Positions 1-13,320 of a stretch of DNA of 64,000 nucleotides are shown piece by piece; positions within the stretch are counted from its first letter, which is position 1, and each line of letters begins with the position of its first letter. This DNA comes from Microbulbifer aggregans (GTDB lineage: Bacteria; Pseudomonadota; Gammaproteobacteria; Pseudomonadales; Cellvibrionaceae). Location of the stretch: the NCBI RefSeq assembly GCF_001750105.1, contig NZ_CP014143.1, positions 2,318,501 through 2,382,500 on the forward strand, in the 5' to 3' direction. A model generated the notes under the pieces. It was not told the origin of the DNA. It ran no database searches and saw nothing but the letters and a program-made list of their open reading frames with translations. The position numbers were made by a program, and so were the translations under genes.

Positions 1-1058
1 ACCTGACCATGCGTGCCGAAGCACTGGTGACCGATAACTTCCGTCCCAGCGACATGGCATGGATGGACATGAAGGACAATGAGATTGACGTAGTGATCGG
101 CCCCATCGAGAACTATGAAGATCAGCTGTTCGCCTACCGTACCGCCTATGAATCCTACGTACTGCTGAAGGACATGGAGTGGAGCGAGAAGCTGGCCAAG
201 TTCGCAGCGTTCCTGCCCGAGCTGCAGAAAGGTCTGCCAGTGGACGAAAAGTACAAGTCCGAGGTGCCGGGCACCGACTCTGACCTGAATGCCTACGATG
301 TGCTCTACTATGCCGGTCACAGCAATGCGGGCTCCAAAACCATCGCCATCAACCTCCCCAATGATGAGGAAGTACAGCTGGCCAAGGGTACCCGTCGCCT
401 GCAGTTGAAAAACGCCATGCGCGCCAAGTTCGACAAGATCCTGGTGCCGATCAGCGAGGTTCTGATCGCCGAGGATCAGCGTAAGCACATTACTTTCCCG
501 GCGTTCTTCTCCAACACCATGTTCCATGAAGTGGCACACGGCCTGGGTATCAAGAAAACCGTGACCGATGGCGCGAATGTCCGTCAGGCCCTGAAGGAAA
601 CTTCCTCTGCGCTGGAAGAGGGCAAGGCAGATATCCTTGGCTTGTACATGGTGACCCGCCTGCACGAGAAAGGGGAGCTGGAAGAGGGTGAGTTGATGGA
701 TAACTACGTCACCTTCCTGGCCAGTATCTTCCGTAGCGTGCGTTTCGGTGCCGCCAGTGCCCACGGCAAGGCCAATATGATGCGCTTCAACTACTTCAAG
801 GAGCAGGGCGCCTTCAGCCGCGATCCGGAGACCGGTCACTACAGTGTCGACTTCGACAAGATGCAAGAGGCCATGACAAGCCTTTCCAACCTGATCCTGA
901 CCATCCAGGGTGATGGTGACTATGAAAAGTCCAAGCAATTGCTGGAAGGCAAGGGCGTGGTTGGTGCAGAACTGCAGGCGGATCTCGATCGTCTGGCAGC
1001 CGCCGACATCCCGGTGGATGTAACCTTCATTCAGGGCAAAGAGGTATTGGGGCTGTAA
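1..1058 (+). CDS. M49-family (dipeptidyl peptidase III-like) zinc metallopeptidase, C-terminal part
   Basis: The reading frame is open from the first base, so the gene begins upstream of the window and only about 350 C-terminal residues are visible. The zinc site is clear: HEVAH (525-539) supplies two histidine ligands and the catalytic glutamate, and about 26 residues later EEGKAD supplies the glutamate ligand, matching the EExxAE/D signature of peptidase family M49. The family classically has a six-residue HExxGH motif; here the histidines are spaced as the shorter HExxH, as in some bacterial members. These enzymes cleave peptides near the N-terminus; whether this one is exported cannot be judged without its N-terminus. 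It ends just before an intrinsic terminator and does not share an operon with the next, opposite-strand gene. Family assignment is fairly secure; substrate is unknown. Confidence 0.8.
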   Translation, partial: LTMRAEALVTDNFRPSDMAWMDMKDNEIDVVIGPIENYEDQLFAYRTAYESYVLLKDMEWSEKLAKFAAFLPELQKGLPVDEKYKSEVPGTDSDLNAYDVLYYAGHSNAGSKTIAINLPNDEEVQLAKGTRRLQLKNAMRAKFDKILVPISEVLIAEDQRKHITFPAFFSNTMFHEVAHGLGIKKTVTDGANVRQALKETSSALEEGKADILGLYMVTRLHEKGELEEGELMDNYVTFLASIFRSVRFGAASAHGKANMMRFNYFKEQGAFSRDPETGHYSVDFDKMQEAMTSLSNLILTIQGDGDYEKSKQLLEGKGVVGAELQADLDRLAAADIPVDVTFIQGKEVLGL

Positions 1059-1085
1059 TCATTCGCTCCGACTTCCGACCTGAAT

Positions 1086-1117
1086 AAAAAAACCCGGCCT
1101 CGGCCGGGTTTTTTTAT
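1086..1117 (+). terminator. Intrinsic terminator after the M49 peptidase gene
   Basis: A G+C-rich hairpin (arms about 1091-1098 and 1103-1110, sequence AACCCGGC and its complement) is followed by seven T residues, 28 bases after the stop codon. The A-run on its left side could let it work on the other strand too. Confidence 0.85.
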
Positions 1118-1206
1118 TTTTGGCGGAACTCCGCAATCACTCTGCCAAAACACAGACCCAAGCCCTCACTCTCAATGGATCTCTCCGATCCGTGGCCCAT
1201 GCGGAC

Positions 1207-1232
1207 AAAAAAGCCCCGGCATTAGCCGGGGC
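1207..1232 (-). terminator. Intrinsic terminator of the TSP3-repeat lipoprotein gene
   Basis: Perfect 8-bp stem GCCCCGGC / GCCGGGGC (1225-1232 and 1213-1220) with a four-base loop. Read on the minus strand it is followed by TTTTTT, 27 bases beyond the stop codon of the repeat protein. Confidence 0.85.
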
Positions 1233-1258
1233 ATACTCAGGTGACGCACATCGTTTTT

Positions 1259-4200
1259 CTAGAGGGGGGCCAGACAAGCCATGTAAACATCCAGTTGGTT
1301 CACCTCCAGCAGCAGGCTGTCGAGGCTGAGGCGGACCCGATTAAAGTCCTGCTCTGCGGCGATCACAATCACTCGCTGATCCGTCGCCCCGTCGACCTTG
1401 AACGCCACCAGTGAGCTGCCGGTGGAGCTGTCACCAGTCGGCGTGTCGTCAAGCCAGGTGCTGATGGTGATGGTTTCCAGTAGCAGCAGATCGAGCAGGG
1501 TAGCGGGCTTCTCCACCAGGAAGCCGACCATATGGCGTCCCGAAAGCACTGATGTTTTGGTCACATCGATAAAGGCAGAGCCTCCAGCGCCGGCAGTCAC
1601 CTCGAGGCGAGCCGCATCCGTAATCACGCTATTGGTGACCCGGCCCGGGCTGGTCACGGAGCAGCCGCTACAGGGTTCAATGACGCCCTTGTCGAGGAAA
1701 GACTCGCTGGTGGTAATCGGCTGGAAATCACCGATGGACTCACAGCTCGCTGCCTGATCATTGTCACAGGCATCACCGACACCGTCATTATCGAAGTCAT
1801 CCTGATCCGGGTTGGGCGTCTGCGGGCAGTTGTCGACGTCGTTGTCGATGCCGTCGCCGTCCGAATCGGGATCGCAAGCATCACCGATACCGTCACCGTC
1901 TCCATCGAGCTGAGTCGGGTTCGGAATTGACGGGCAGTTGTCATCGCCGTCATCGACACCGTCGCCGTCTGAGTCCAGGTCGCAGGCGTCGCCGAGACCG
2001 TCACCATCAATGTCTCCCTGACCGGGGTTGGGGACCAGTGGACAGTTGTCGGTGTCGTCATCGGTACCGTCGCCATCCAGATCGTCGTCGCAGGCGTCGC
2101 CGATGCCGTCACCATCGCTGTCGGTCTGATCTTCATTGGCAGTCATCGGACAGTTGTCGCTGCCGTTGTCGGTTCCATCACCATCGGCATCGCTGTCACA
2201 GACATCGCCGGTACCGTCGCCATCAACGTCGGACTGATCCGCATTGGGCACAGCTGGACAGTTGTCCTCTCCATCGTCCAGGCCATCGTTGTCGCTATCG
2301 CTGTCCGTGTCACAGGCATCGCCGATACCGTCAGTGTCCTGATCGGCCTGATCCGGGTTAGCAACGCTCGGACAGTTGTCGCTGTCGTTATCCCAGTCAT
2401 CTCCATCACGGTCCGAATCACAGACATCGCCGGTGCCGTCAACGTCGATATCCGACTGATCCGCATTGGCTGTCGCTGGGCAGTTGTCCGCATCGTCCTC
2501 AACGCCGTCGTTGTCGTCGTCAGAGTCACAGGCATCACCGATGCTATCGCCGTCCAGATCTTCCTGCCCGGGATTAGCGACTGACGGGCAGTTGTCCACG
2601 TCATCGTCGAGGCCGTCGCCGTCCTCATCCGCGTCGCAGGCATCGCCGAATTCGTCGCCATCCAGGTTGGCCTGATCACCGTTTGCGATGGTTGGACAGT
2701 TATCAGTGCCGTCATCGACACCGTCGTTGTCATCGTCCTCGTCACAGGCATTACCGAGACCGTCGTTGTCGGTGTCCGCCTGGGAGGGGTTGGCCGTTGT
2801 GGGGCAGTTGTCGGCGTCGTTATTGTCACCGTCGCCATCGAGGTCGTTGTCACAGACATCACCGATGCCGTCACTGTCCAGATCCGCCTGGTCACTATTG
2901 GCGTCGTTGGGGCAGTTGTCGGCCTCGTCCGGGATACTGTCGTCGTCGCTGTCGGTATTGTCGTCGCAGGCATCGCCGAAGCCGTCGCCATCGGTATCGG
3001 CCTGGTCGGCATTGGCGGTCAGCGGGCAGTTATCGGTGCCGTTATCGGTACCGTCTCCGTCGCGGTCGGTGTCACAGGCATCGCCGATGCCATCGCCATC
3101 CTGATCGGCCTGATCCGCGTTGGCATCGACAGGACAGTTGTCGACGGTATCGCCAACGTCGTCGCCGTCATCATCATCGTCGCAGGCGTTGCCAAGGCCG
3201 TCGCCGTCAGTGTCCAGCTGATCTGAATTGTCGGTGGTGGGACAGTTGTCTGTGTCGTTGCCGGCTCCGTCACCGTCGGTGTCAGTGTCGCAGGCATCGC
3301 CGATACCGTCATTGTCCAGATCGGCCTGGTCGGGGTTGGCGATCAGGGGGCAGTTGTCGTTCTCGTTGCCCACGCCATCGTCGTCAGAGTCGGTAAGCGG
3401 ATCACAGGCGTCGCCGATACCGTCGTTGTCGGCATCTTCCTGTCCCGGGTTCGGGACATTCGGGCAGTTGTCGTGCGGGTTGTTGTCGACGCCGTCGCCA
3501 TCGCGATCGCTATCACAGGCATCGCCGGTGCCGTCACCATCCAGATCTTCCTGGCCGGCATTCGCGTCGGTGGGGCAATTGTCGGTATTGTCGTCGACCC
3601 CGTCGCCGTCGTCATCACTGTCGCAGGCGTCGCCGGTACCGTCGCTGTCAGTATCTAACTGGTCGGGGTTTTCTACAGCGGGGCAGTTGTCATCGCCATC
3701 GTCGAGGCCGTCATTGTCGGTGTCGCTGTCGGCATCGCAGGCATCACCTATGCCATCGTTGTCCTGATCTAGCTGATCCGGGTTGGCGACGTCCGGGCAG
3801 TTATCGTTGCTGTCGGTATGGTCGTCACCGTCGCGATCGTTATCACAGGCATCGCCAATACCATCGCCATCCAGGTCGCTCTGCTCATTGTTCGGTACTG
3901 CCGGGCAGTTGTCGGCATCATTGTCGACGTCATCCCCATCCAGGTCCTCGTCGCAGGCGTCGCCGATACCATCGCCGTCCGCATCCGTCTGGTCTTCATT
4001 CGGTACGACCGGGCAGTTGTCACTTTCGTCGTCGGTGCCGTCGTTGTCATCATCGGCATCGCAGGCATCGCCGTTCCCGTCGCCATCTAGGTCTTCCTGA
4101 TCAGGATTGGGAGCGGCGGCGCAATTGTCTGACTCATCGGGGACATTGTCACCGTCTGTGTCAGTATCACAGGCATCCCCGGTTCCATCTCCATCCAGGT

Positions 4201-4390
4201 CCTCCTGATCTGGGTTTGCGGTGCTGGGGCAGTTGTCACTGCTGTCCGTGATGTTGTCACCATCTGTGTCGGTGACAGTCAGGGATTGTGTGTCGGTGGT
4301 CGAGGTCCGCTTGCCTGATTTTACGTCAGCACTGCAGGCGGCCAGGTGAGTGAGCAGAATCACTAAAACGGCGAGCAACAAACGCTTCAT
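1259..4390 (-). CDS. Lipoprotein with 23 thrombospondin type 3 calcium-binding repeats
   Basis: A 1043-residue surface or periplasmic protein. The start at 4390 is chosen because it gives a lipoprotein signal peptide (hydrophobic residues 4-14, lipobox LAAC, lipidated Cys19) behind a GGAG ribosome site; a longer frame exists upstream but adds no sensible sequence. From about residue 41 it is built of 23 tandem units of about 36 residues, each with the pattern DNCP-x3-N-x-DQ-x-D-x-DGDG-x-GDACD, the thrombospondin type 3 fold that binds many calcium ions and carries two cysteines per unit. After the last unit comes a tail of about 155 residues starting with a short Cys-containing linker and apparently rich in beta strands; I do not recognise it. 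Many bacterial TSP3 proteins end in an OmpA peptidoglycan-binding domain; this one does not. It stands alone. A role in adhesion or as an extended calcium-stiffened stalk is inference. Confidence 0.85.
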   Translation of the reverse strand: MKRLLLAVLVILLTHLAACSADVKSGKRTSTTDTQSLTVTDTDGDNITDSSDNCPSTANPDQEDLDGDGTGDACDTDTDGDNVPDESDNCAAAPNPDQEDLDGDGNGDACDADDDNDGTDDESDNCPVVPNEDQTDADGDGIGDACDEDLDGDDVDNDADNCPAVPNNEQSDLDGDGIGDACDNDRDGDDHTDSNDNCPDVANPDQLDQDNDGIGDACDADSDTDNDGLDDGDDNCPAVENPDQLDTDSDGTGDACDSDDDGDGVDDNTDNCPTDANAGQEDLDGDGTGDACDSDRDGDGVDNNPHDNCPNVPNPGQEDADNDGIGDACDPLTDSDDDGVGNENDNCPLIANPDQADLDNDGIGDACDTDTDGDGAGNDTDNCPTTDNSDQLDTDGDGLGNACDDDDDGDDVGDTVDNCPVDANADQADQDGDGIGDACDTDRDGDGTDNGTDNCPLTANADQADTDGDGFGDACDDNTDSDDDSIPDEADNCPNDANSDQADLDSDGIGDVCDNDLDGDGDNNDADNCPTTANPSQADTDNDGLGNACDEDDDNDGVDDGTDNCPTIANGDQANLDGDEFGDACDADEDGDGLDDDVDNCPSVANPGQEDLDGDSIGDACDSDDDNDGVEDDADNCPATANADQSDIDVDGTGDVCDSDRDGDDWDNDSDNCPSVANPDQADQDTDGIGDACDTDSDSDNDGLDDGEDNCPAVPNADQSDVDGDGTGDVCDSDADGDGTDNGSDNCPMTANEDQTDSDGDGIGDACDDDLDGDGTDDDTDNCPLVPNPGQGDIDGDGLGDACDLDSDGDGVDDGDDNCPSIPNPTQLDGDGDGIGDACDPDSDGDGIDNDVDNCPQTPNPDQDDFDNDGVGDACDNDQAASCESIGDFQPITTSESFLDKGVIEPCSGCSVTSPGRVTNSVITDAARLEVTAGAGGSAFIDVTKTSVLSGRHMVGFLVEKPATLLDLLLLETITISTWLDDTPTGDSSTGSSLVAFKVDGATDQRVIVIAAEQDFNRVRLSLDSLLLEVNQLDVYMACLAPL
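1758..4270 (-). repeat. Tandem coding repeat, 23 units of about 108 bp
   Basis: The DNA behind the TSP3 repeats is an array of about 2.5 kb with a period near 108 bases, a multiple of three. Units are diverged at the DNA level but share blocks such as the GATGGCGACGGC-like Asp-Gly codons. Four units are slightly longer than 36 residues because of small insertions (for example those ending DSDTDNDG). The array also creates long empty frames on the other strand, which are not genes. Confidence 0.9.
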
Positions 4391-4833
4391 GGAAATCTCC
4401 GGAGAACAAAAGTCCTTTTTGTTATCTTCCTGAGGTTGGAGATGCATCGGAGATAGGGGGCAACTATGGCCTGTGCGCCGACACTGGGTTCTCTCCTGAA
4501 TCCCAAAGCCGGTAGCCACCTGTTGACGGTTCCTACAACGTTACTTCCCTGTAACCTCGGGGCATTGCCGGGCGGCGTAACTACCCCTTACTTCTTATCT
4601 ATTGATATTGCGGAACTTGTTAAAGCTTTTATCCGTGAAGCGTTTCTAATCCAAATTTTGAACCAAGTCTAAGATTTGGCGCCATTCTGATCGAATTTGT
4701 CGCCACCTTCCTAATTCTGTAGGTAAAGCTTGCTCTTTTCCTCAAGAACTACCTCTTAACTCTGTCAGTTCCGAATATGACTAGTGGGCGCACTCAGGCG
4801 CCGTTAGACTGGCGACAGCCAAGAGGGGGGAGT
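4391..4833. other. 443-bp gene-free divergent intergenic region
   Basis: It lies between the divergently read repeat lipoprotein and ada-alkA, so it should hold both promoters. The part from about 4570 to 4770 is visibly richer in A+T than its surroundings. I cannot assign a convincing -35/-10 pair or an Ada box. A 68-codon open frame (4466-4672) has no ribosome site or recognisable product. Confidence 0.5.
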
Positions 4834-6288
4834 ATGAGACTGGATCCTGAAACCTGTGCCCGGGCCCGGCTGGCCCGGGACAGGCGATTTGACGGACGCT
4901 TTTTTGTCGCGGTGCGCACCACCGGGATATTCTGCCGGCCGGTCTGTCCTGCCCGCCTGCCGCTGGAGCGCAATGTCACCTATTACCCGACGGCCGCTGA
5001 GGCCGCACAGGCCGGCTTTCGCCCCTGTCTCCGTTGTCGGCCCGATGCCGCGCCCGGCAGCCCTGCATGGGGGCTCGTTTCCACCACGGTGCGGAGGGCG
5101 CTCCAGCTGATGCGGAGCGAGCGGGAGGCGGCGTCGATGGAGACCCTGGCTGAACGCCTTGGGGTGAGCAGCCGTTATCTCCGCCGTTTGTTTTCAGAGC
5201 ATCTTGGCGCGAGCCCCCAGGCGATCTGGCAGGCGGAGAGGGCGTTGTTTGCTTTTGGACTGTTGCGGGATACCAGTCTGCCGGTTGCCGACATTGCATT
5301 TGCGGCGGGATTCGGCAGCCTGCGCCGGTTTAATGCTGTATTCAAACAGATCTACCAGCGCACGCCGACGGAGGTGCGCAAAGGCAGTGTCAGCGTGTCA
5401 TCCGGCACCAGTGATGGCACCCTGCGGCTGTTTTTGCACTATCGCCCACCGCTTCAGTGGGAACGCCTGCTCGCTTTCCTGGGCCAGCGGGCCCTGCCCG
5501 GGGTGGAGCAGGTGATCGATGGTGTCTACCAGCGAAGCTTCTCCCTCGATGGCAGTCGGGGTGTGCTGCGGGTCGGGCATGAGTTTTCTGCGCACCGCTT
5601 GGTGGTCGAAGTGCAGGGCCAGGTGGGGACTTCCCTGTACCAGATCAGCCAGCGCTTGCGCCGACTGTTCGATCTGGACGCGGATACGGACGAGATCGAG
5701 AAGGTGCTGGGTTGCGACCCCCTGCTGGCGGAGCAGATTCGCCGCAGCCCCGGCATTCGCCTGCCGGGTGCATGGGATCCGTTTGAGTATGCCCTGCGGG
5801 CGATCCTGGGCCAGCAGATTTCGGTGGCAGCGGCCACGACCATTGCCGGTCGGCTGGTGGATCGCTATGGAGGCTCGTTTCGTGATGACGTCGGCAATGT
5901 GCACAAACTGTTTCCAACAGCTACCCAGCTTGCCGGGGCGGATTTCAGCGGGCTCGGCCTGACCCGCAAGCGGGCCGAAACCCTGCGCAGCTTTGTCGAG
6001 GCGACGCTGGCCGGGCGTGTGAATTTCGACCTGCCGGACCTGGAGGACTGGTGTGAGCAGGTGACGGTTCTCCCCGGTATTGGTGACTGGACGGCCCAGT
6101 ACATCGCCATGCGCGGACTATCCATGCCCGACGCCTTCCCCGCCTCGGACCTGGGAATACTGAAAGCGCTTGGTGGAGGACCGGACAAGGCTCGCCCAAA
6201 GGAAGCGCTGGCGCGCGCCGAGGCCTGGCGGCCCTGGCGTGCCTATGGGGCGCTGCTGCTGTGGCAGTCCCTGCAAGCGGAGAATTGA
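4834..6288 (+). CDS. Ada N-domain / AraC regulator / AlkA DNA-3-methyladenine glycosylase fusion
   Basis: A 484-residue alkylation-damage sensor and repair enzyme. The start at 4834 follows an AAGAGGGGGG ribosome site. Residues 1-80 are the Ada methyl-phosphotriester domain, with zinc cysteines 34, 38, 65 and 68 in the expected C-x3-C and C-x2-C pairs; the first is the methyl acceptor in Ada. Residues about 90-185 are an AraC-type helix-turn-helix pair. The rest is AlkA: an N-terminal beta domain, then the helix-hairpin-helix LPGIGDWTAQY and the catalytic aspartate in FPASDLG, which excises alkylated bases. Unlike E. coli Ada there is no O6-methylguanine transferase half; that activity is the next gene, two bases downstream, so sensor, glycosylase and transferase form one transcript. 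Probably methyl-activated and autoregulatory, by analogy with Ada. Confidence 0.93.
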   Translation: MRLDPETCARARLARDRRFDGRFFVAVRTTGIFCRPVCPARLPLERNVTYYPTAAEAAQAGFRPCLRCRPDAAPGSPAWGLVSTTVRRALQLMRSEREAASMETLAERLGVSSRYLRRLFSEHLGASPQAIWQAERALFAFGLLRDTSLPVADIAFAAGFGSLRRFNAVFKQIYQRTPTEVRKGSVSVSSGTSDGTLRLFLHYRPPLQWERLLAFLGQRALPGVEQVIDGVYQRSFSLDGSRGVLRVGHEFSAHRLVVEVQGQVGTSLYQISQRLRRLFDLDADTDEIEKVLGCDPLLAEQIRRSPGIRLPGAWDPFEYALRAILGQQISVAAATTIAGRLVDRYGGSFRDDVGNVHKLFPTATQLAGADFSGLGLTRKRAETLRSFVEATLAGRVNFDLPDLEDWCEQVTVLPGIGDWTAQYIAMRGLSMPDAFPASDLGILKALGGGPDKARPKEALARAEAWRPWRAYGALLLWQSLQAEN

Positions 6289-6290
6289 AC

Positions 6291-6791
6291 ATGATTGCTT
6301 ACGAAGTTTATGAGACCGAACTGGGCCAGGTTGTGATTGCTGCGGATGAGGTGGGGGTCACCGTGCTGCGATTCCTGACTGAGGGAGGTTCGTGGAAGGT
6401 GTCTGAGGGGTGGGAGAGAGGACAGTCGGAGCTGACCGATCTCGCCGCGTCCCAGCTGGCAGAGTACCTGGCGGGGAAGCGTCGCACCTTCGAGCTGCCC
6501 CTGAATCCAAACGGTACGGAATTCCAGCAGCGGGTGTGGCAGGCCTTGCTGTCCATTCCCTATGGGGAGACCCGCAGCTACCGCGAGCAGGCTGAGGCTC
6601 TCGGCAATGTGAAAGCCATCCGCGCGGTGGCGCGGGCCAATGGCGCCAACCCGATTGCCATCGTGATCCCCTGCCATCGTGTTATCGGGGCTGACGGGAC
6701 CCTGACCGGCTATGCGGGCGGGTTGGACATGAAGGCCCGGCTACTGAGCCTTGAGGGGGCGCGGTTCGTGGACCAACCCAGCCTCATCTGA
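6291..6791 (+). CDS. ogt: Methylated-DNA--protein-cysteine S-methyltransferase
   Basis: A 166-residue suicide protein that takes the alkyl group from O6-alkylguanine or O4-alkylthymine onto its own cysteine. The PCHRV active-site motif is present (Cys128), preceded by the DNA-recognition helix and the [11 protein letters not shown] segment with its arginine finger. Length matches Ogt. The start at 6291 is used because it lies two bases after the stop of the Ada-AlkA gene, which implies translational coupling; a start ten codons upstream would overlap that gene. It provides the activity that the Ada fusion upstream lacks. Confidence 0.95.
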   Translation: MIAYEVYETELGQVVIAADEVGVTVLRFLTEGGSWKVSEGWERGQSELTDLAASQLAEYLAGKRRTFELPLNPNGTEFQQRVWQALLSIPYGETRSYREQAEALGNVKAIRAVARANGANPIAIVIPCHRVIGADGTLTGYAGGLDMKARLLSLEGARFVDQPSLI

Positions 6792-6886
6792 TCCCGCTGA
6801 CTGCGCCGACCGGGATGGCGCTGGTCATGACTGCCTGCGACCGGGATAATAGGGCGCTTGAGCCGCGCAACGGATCCGGAGGTCAG

Positions 6887-7417
6887 ATGCTGTACAGACT
6901 GGGAACAGAAGAGCCAACGCTGGAGGGTGAGGGGCACTACATCGCGCCCGGGGCCCATGTGATCGGCAATGTGCGGATGCTCAGTCACAGCTCCGTTTGG
7001 TTCAACGCGGTCGTTCGTGGAGACTGTGACCAGATCACGATTGGCGAGTACAGCAATGTGCAGGACGGGGCCGTTCTGCACACCGACCCGGGAGTCCCGC
7101 TGAATATTGGCACCGGTGTAACCATCGGTCATAAGGTGATGTTGCACGGCTGCACCGTCGGCGACTACAGCCTGATCGGCATCAACGCGGTTGTACTGAA
7201 CGGCGCGAAGATCGGCAAGTGCTGCATCATCGGCGCCAATGCACTGGTCACAGAAAATACCGAGATCCCCGACTATTCCATGGTACTTGGCAGTCCGGGT
7301 AAAGTGGTGAAGACGCTGGACGAGTCCATGTTCGAACTGCTGAAAGCCAGCAGTGACCACTATGCCGGCAATGGCAAACGCTTTGCTGAAGAACTAGTAG
7401 CGATTACCGAATCCTGA
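6887..7417 (+). CDS. Gamma-carbonic anhydrase-like hexapeptide-repeat protein (YrdA family)
   Basis: A 176-residue left-handed beta-helix protein. The start at 6887 sits behind a GGAGGT ribosome site. Hexapeptide-type turns run from about residue 20 to 140 (IGEY, IGTG, IGHK, IGIN, IGAN). Histidines in VLHTD and [10 protein letters not shown] correspond to the zinc ligands of gamma-class carbonic anhydrases, so metal binding is likely. Proteins of the YrdA/PaaY group often have weak or no carbonic anhydrase activity, and some act as thioesterases, so the reaction is uncertain. It overlaps the next small gene by one base, implying joint translation. Confidence 0.85.
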   Translation: MLYRLGTEEPTLEGEGHYIAPGAHVIGNVRMLSHSSVWFNAVVRGDCDQITIGEYSNVQDGAVLHTDPGVPLNIGTGVTIGHKVMLHGCTVGDYSLIGINAVVLNGAKIGKCCIIGANALVTENTEIPDYSMVLGSPGKVVKTLDESMFELLKASSDHYAGNGKRFAEELVAITES

Positions 7418-7632
7418 TGGCCGAGAAAGTTTTATCCCAGGTTGTTGTGGCTGAGCGGCCAGTGCGTTCCCCCTGCATTTCCGTCTGTGCCCTGAATGAG
7501 AAAGACATCTGTGAGGGTTGTTTTCGTTCCGGAATGGAAATCAGCCGCTGGGGCACCATGAGCAATGATGAGCGCCGGCAGGTATTGAAAAGTTGTACCG
7601 AGCGGGCGCGCTCCATGGGCCGGATCTGGTAA
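7417..7632 (+). CDS. DUF1289 family small cysteine-rich protein
   Basis: A 71-residue protein whose start codon shares its A with the stop of the preceding gene (TGATG). It has the DUF1289 pattern: SPCISVC near residue 17, then CEGCFR, and a conserved ISRW segment. The four cysteines suggest a small metal site. Function of the family is unknown. The coupling to a gamma-carbonic-anhydrase-like protein may point to a shared role, but that is only inference. Confidence 0.85.
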   Translation: MAEKVLSQVVVAERPVRSPCISVCALNEKDICEGCFRSGMEISRWGTMSNDERRQVLKSCTERARSMGRIW

Positions 7633-7699
7633 TCCGGCCGCGACAGAAGTACGAGATTTTTTCTGCACACAGGCCGGGCGAGGTGTACCTCGTGCGGCG

Positions 7700-7720
7700 C
7701 ACCCGGCAATGCACCGGGTG
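7700..7720 (+). other. Hairpin in the dnaE leader
   Basis: Inverted repeat CACCCGG / CCGGGTG with a seven-base loop, 20 bases upstream of dnaE. There is no T-run, so it is not a standard terminator. Confidence 0.4.
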
Positions 7721-7740
7721 ACATCAACGTAATAAGAAAT

Positions 7741-11271
<3,531 letters not shown>

Positions 11272-11365
11272 TTACCCCCAGGGTCGACTGGCTGGTTCTC
11301 GAAGAGTAAGCTATGCCGCCATTGATGGCCCTCCGGGATGACCAGAGTTAAAAGGCGCGTATTGC

Positions 11366-12322
11366 ATGAATTTCAATTTTCTCGAGTTTGAACAGCCGAT
11401 CGCCGAGCTGGAGAGCAAGATCAAAGAGCTGCAGCATGTGGGCGACGACAACGAGCTGAATATCGCCGATGAAGTTGCCCGGCTGCGGGAAAAGAGTAAG
11501 AACCTCACCGAGTCCATCTACAGTGACCTGACCCCCTGGCAGGTGGTACAGGTGGCGCGCCATCCGCAGCGCCCCTACTCCAAGGACTATATCCAGCGCA
11601 TGTTTACTGACTGGGATGAGCTCCACGGTGATCGCCATTTCGGCGATGACAAGGCCATCATCTCCGGTATCGCACGCCTGGACGGCAAGCCGGTAGCGGT
11701 GATCGGTGAGGAGAAGGGGCGTAGCGTCAACGACAAGGTGGCGCGCAATTTCGGTATGCCGAAGCCCGAAGGCTACCGTAAGGCCCTGCGGATCATGGAG
11801 ATGGCCGAGCGCTTTGGCCTGCCGGTATTGACCCTGATCGATACCCCAGGGGCTTACCCCGGTATCGACAGTGAGGAGCGCGGCATCAGTGAGGCCATCG
11901 CCCAGAACCTGGCGGTGATGTCACGTCTGCGTACGCCCATCATCTGCACCGTGATCGGTGAAGGCTCTTCTGGCGGCGCGCTGGCGATCGGTGTCGGCGA
12001 CCAGCTCAACATGCTGCAGTATTCCACTTACTTTGTGATCTCCCCGGAAGGCTGCGCCAACATCATCTGGAAGACCGTTGAAAAGGCCCCACTGGCGGCT
12101 GAGGCCATGGGGGTGACCTCTACGGTGCTCGAGGAATTGGGCATTGTGGATGAGACCATCGAAGAGCCGCTAGGCGGCGCCCACCGGGATCCGGAGGCGA
12201 TGGCCGGGCGTCTTCAGGAGCGCCTGTCCGAGCAGCTGGACCAGCTGCGCAGGGTTCCCATTGATGAGCTGCTCGAGAAGCGCTACCAGCGCCTGATGAG
12301 CTACGGCAATATCACTTCCTGA
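11366..12322 (+). CDS. accA: Acetyl-CoA carboxylase carboxyltransferase, alpha subunit
   Basis: A 318-residue subunit that, with AccD, moves the carboxyl group from biotin-carried carboxybiotin to acetyl-CoA, the committed step of fatty-acid synthesis. An N-terminal helical arm ([16 protein letters not shown]) precedes the crotonase-fold core with the conserved DTPGAYPG and [11 protein letters not shown] segments, whose glycines form the oxyanion hole. Length matches E. coli AccA (319). It follows dnaE as in E. coli and ends 19 bases before a strong two-way terminator. Confidence 0.98.
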   Translation: MNFNFLEFEQPIAELESKIKELQHVGDDNELNIADEVARLREKSKNLTESIYSDLTPWQVVQVARHPQRPYSKDYIQRMFTDWDELHGDRHFGDDKAIISGIARLDGKPVAVIGEEKGRSVNDKVARNFGMPKPEGYRKALRIMEMAERFGLPVLTLIDTPGAYPGIDSEERGISEAIAQNLAVMSRLRTPIICTVIGEGSSGGALAIGVGDQLNMLQYSTYFVISPEGCANIIWKTVEKAPLAAEAMGVTSTVLEELGIVDETIEEPLGGAHRDPEAMAGRLQERLSEQLDQLRRVPIDELLEKRYQRLMSYGNITS

Positions 12323-12341
12323 TCGCTTCCTGCAGCGAGAT

Positions 12342-12381
12342 AAAAAAAGGCCGCAACACTCGCTGTGTTGCGGCCTTTTTT
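12342..12381. terminator. Bidirectional intrinsic terminator between accA and degV
   Basis: A perfect 11-bp stem GGCCGCAACAC / GTGTTGCGGCC (12349-12359, 12365-12375) with a five-base loop, flanked by seven A on the left and six T on the right. It lies between the convergent accA and degV-like genes and can stop transcription from both. Confidence 0.93.
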
Positions 12382-12411
12382 GTGTCTGGACTGCGGGGCG
12401 AGAGATTGTGA

Positions 12412-13320
12412 TCAGGCTTTGTCCGAGGCCAGGGCCAGTGCGACCGTCTCCGGGCCCAGGTTGATACCACCGGACAGGCTCATCACGGTTTTGTACACTT
12501 TCACTTTGTGCTCCCGGGCGACCTGTTCCAGTGCGGCAAAGCCCGGTACTTTGTCCAGGTCCTGCAGCTTGCCGGCGATGCTAACCACAATGGATGGCAT
12601 CAGCAGCTCGCCTGCGCGGATCTTGTCGATCGCCAGTTGAAACAGCGACTGGGTGCAGTTCTCAAATCCGCGAATGGTGTCTGTCACGGTCGAGCCGGAA
12701 TGATGAATGGATAGGATCGGGTGCAGCTTCAGCATACGGGCCGCCATGGCCTTGAACCAGCTGATGCTGTTCTCATTCTTGCTCCGCGCCCGCTCGCGCA
12801 CGTAATAGACGTCCTTGATCGCCGCATAGCCATGGATGTTGCGACGAAATTCCTCAGCCCGCTTTTTGATCTCGCCAGCCTCAAGGCCACGCTGGATCAG
12901 TGACAGGGTATACAGAGCCAGCAGTCCCTGGCCGCTGAACAGGGTGTGAGAGTCCACGGCGTGGACATTCACCTCGTCGTTGGCGCTGGTTGCGGTGAGA
13001 TTCTTTACCGCAACCTCGGCATTGGCGAAGGTCGGACTGTTGGTGCCGTTGATGGTCTGGACGATGATGTCCTTGCGCCCTTTCCTGACCAGCTCCTTGA
13101 TGATGCTCTCGATCTCGCCGGTGGGGGCCGGACCGGTGAGGATCTGATGGGAGCGGTCTACCAGGGAAAGGGTATAAAAGTGGGCCATCTGGGCGGGGTT
13201 GCGCTGATCACCAAAGGTGTCCTTGCCAACACTGACGGTGTGGGGCAACACGGGGATGGAGAATTTGCGCAGAAATTCATCCGGCAGATCGCAACCGGAA
13301 TCTACAACGAGCTGGACCAT
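12412..13320 (-). CDS. DegV family fatty-acid-binding protein
   Basis: A 302-residue DegV-fold protein. It opens with the family hallmark, a strand followed by DSGCDLP, and has the TGPAPTGE segment and the later HHSGSTV loop that line the lipid pocket. DegV proteins bind a single long-chain fatty acid; in Firmicutes the homologue FakB hands it to the kinase FakA. No FakA-like kinase is nearby, so the role in this organism is unknown. Single gene, convergent with accA, which is a functional coincidence in lipid metabolism but not an operon. Confidence 0.87.
   Translation of the reverse strand: MVQLVVDSGCDLPDEFLRKFSIPVLPHTVSVGKDTFGDQRNPAQMAHFYTLSLVDRSHQILTGPAPTGEIESIIKELVRKGRKDIIVQTINGTNSPTFANAEVAVKNLTATSANDEVNVHAVDSHTLFSGQGLLALYTLSLIQRGLEAGEIKKRAEEFRRNIHGYAAIKDVYYVRERARSKNENSISWFKAMAARMLKLHPILSIHHSGSTVTDTIRGFENCTQSLFQLAIDKIRAGELLMPSIVVSIAGKLQDLDKVPGFAALEQVAREHKVKVYKTVMSLSGGINLGPETVALALASDKA

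Noticed and set aside
1654..4100. Many long open frames on both strands across the TSP3 array
   Set aside because: They follow from the 108-base period and biased Asp/Gly codons. Their translations are low-complexity (Arg/His, Thr/Met or Ser/Gln runs) with no ribosome sites.
1758..4270. Regular repeats resembling a CRISPR array
   Set aside because: Units are about 108 bp, diverged, continuous and coding, with no spacers and no cas genes.
4466..4672. 68-codon plus-strand frame in the 4391-4833 gap
   Set aside because: No ribosome site and an undistinguished translation overlapping the upstream region of the lipoprotein gene.
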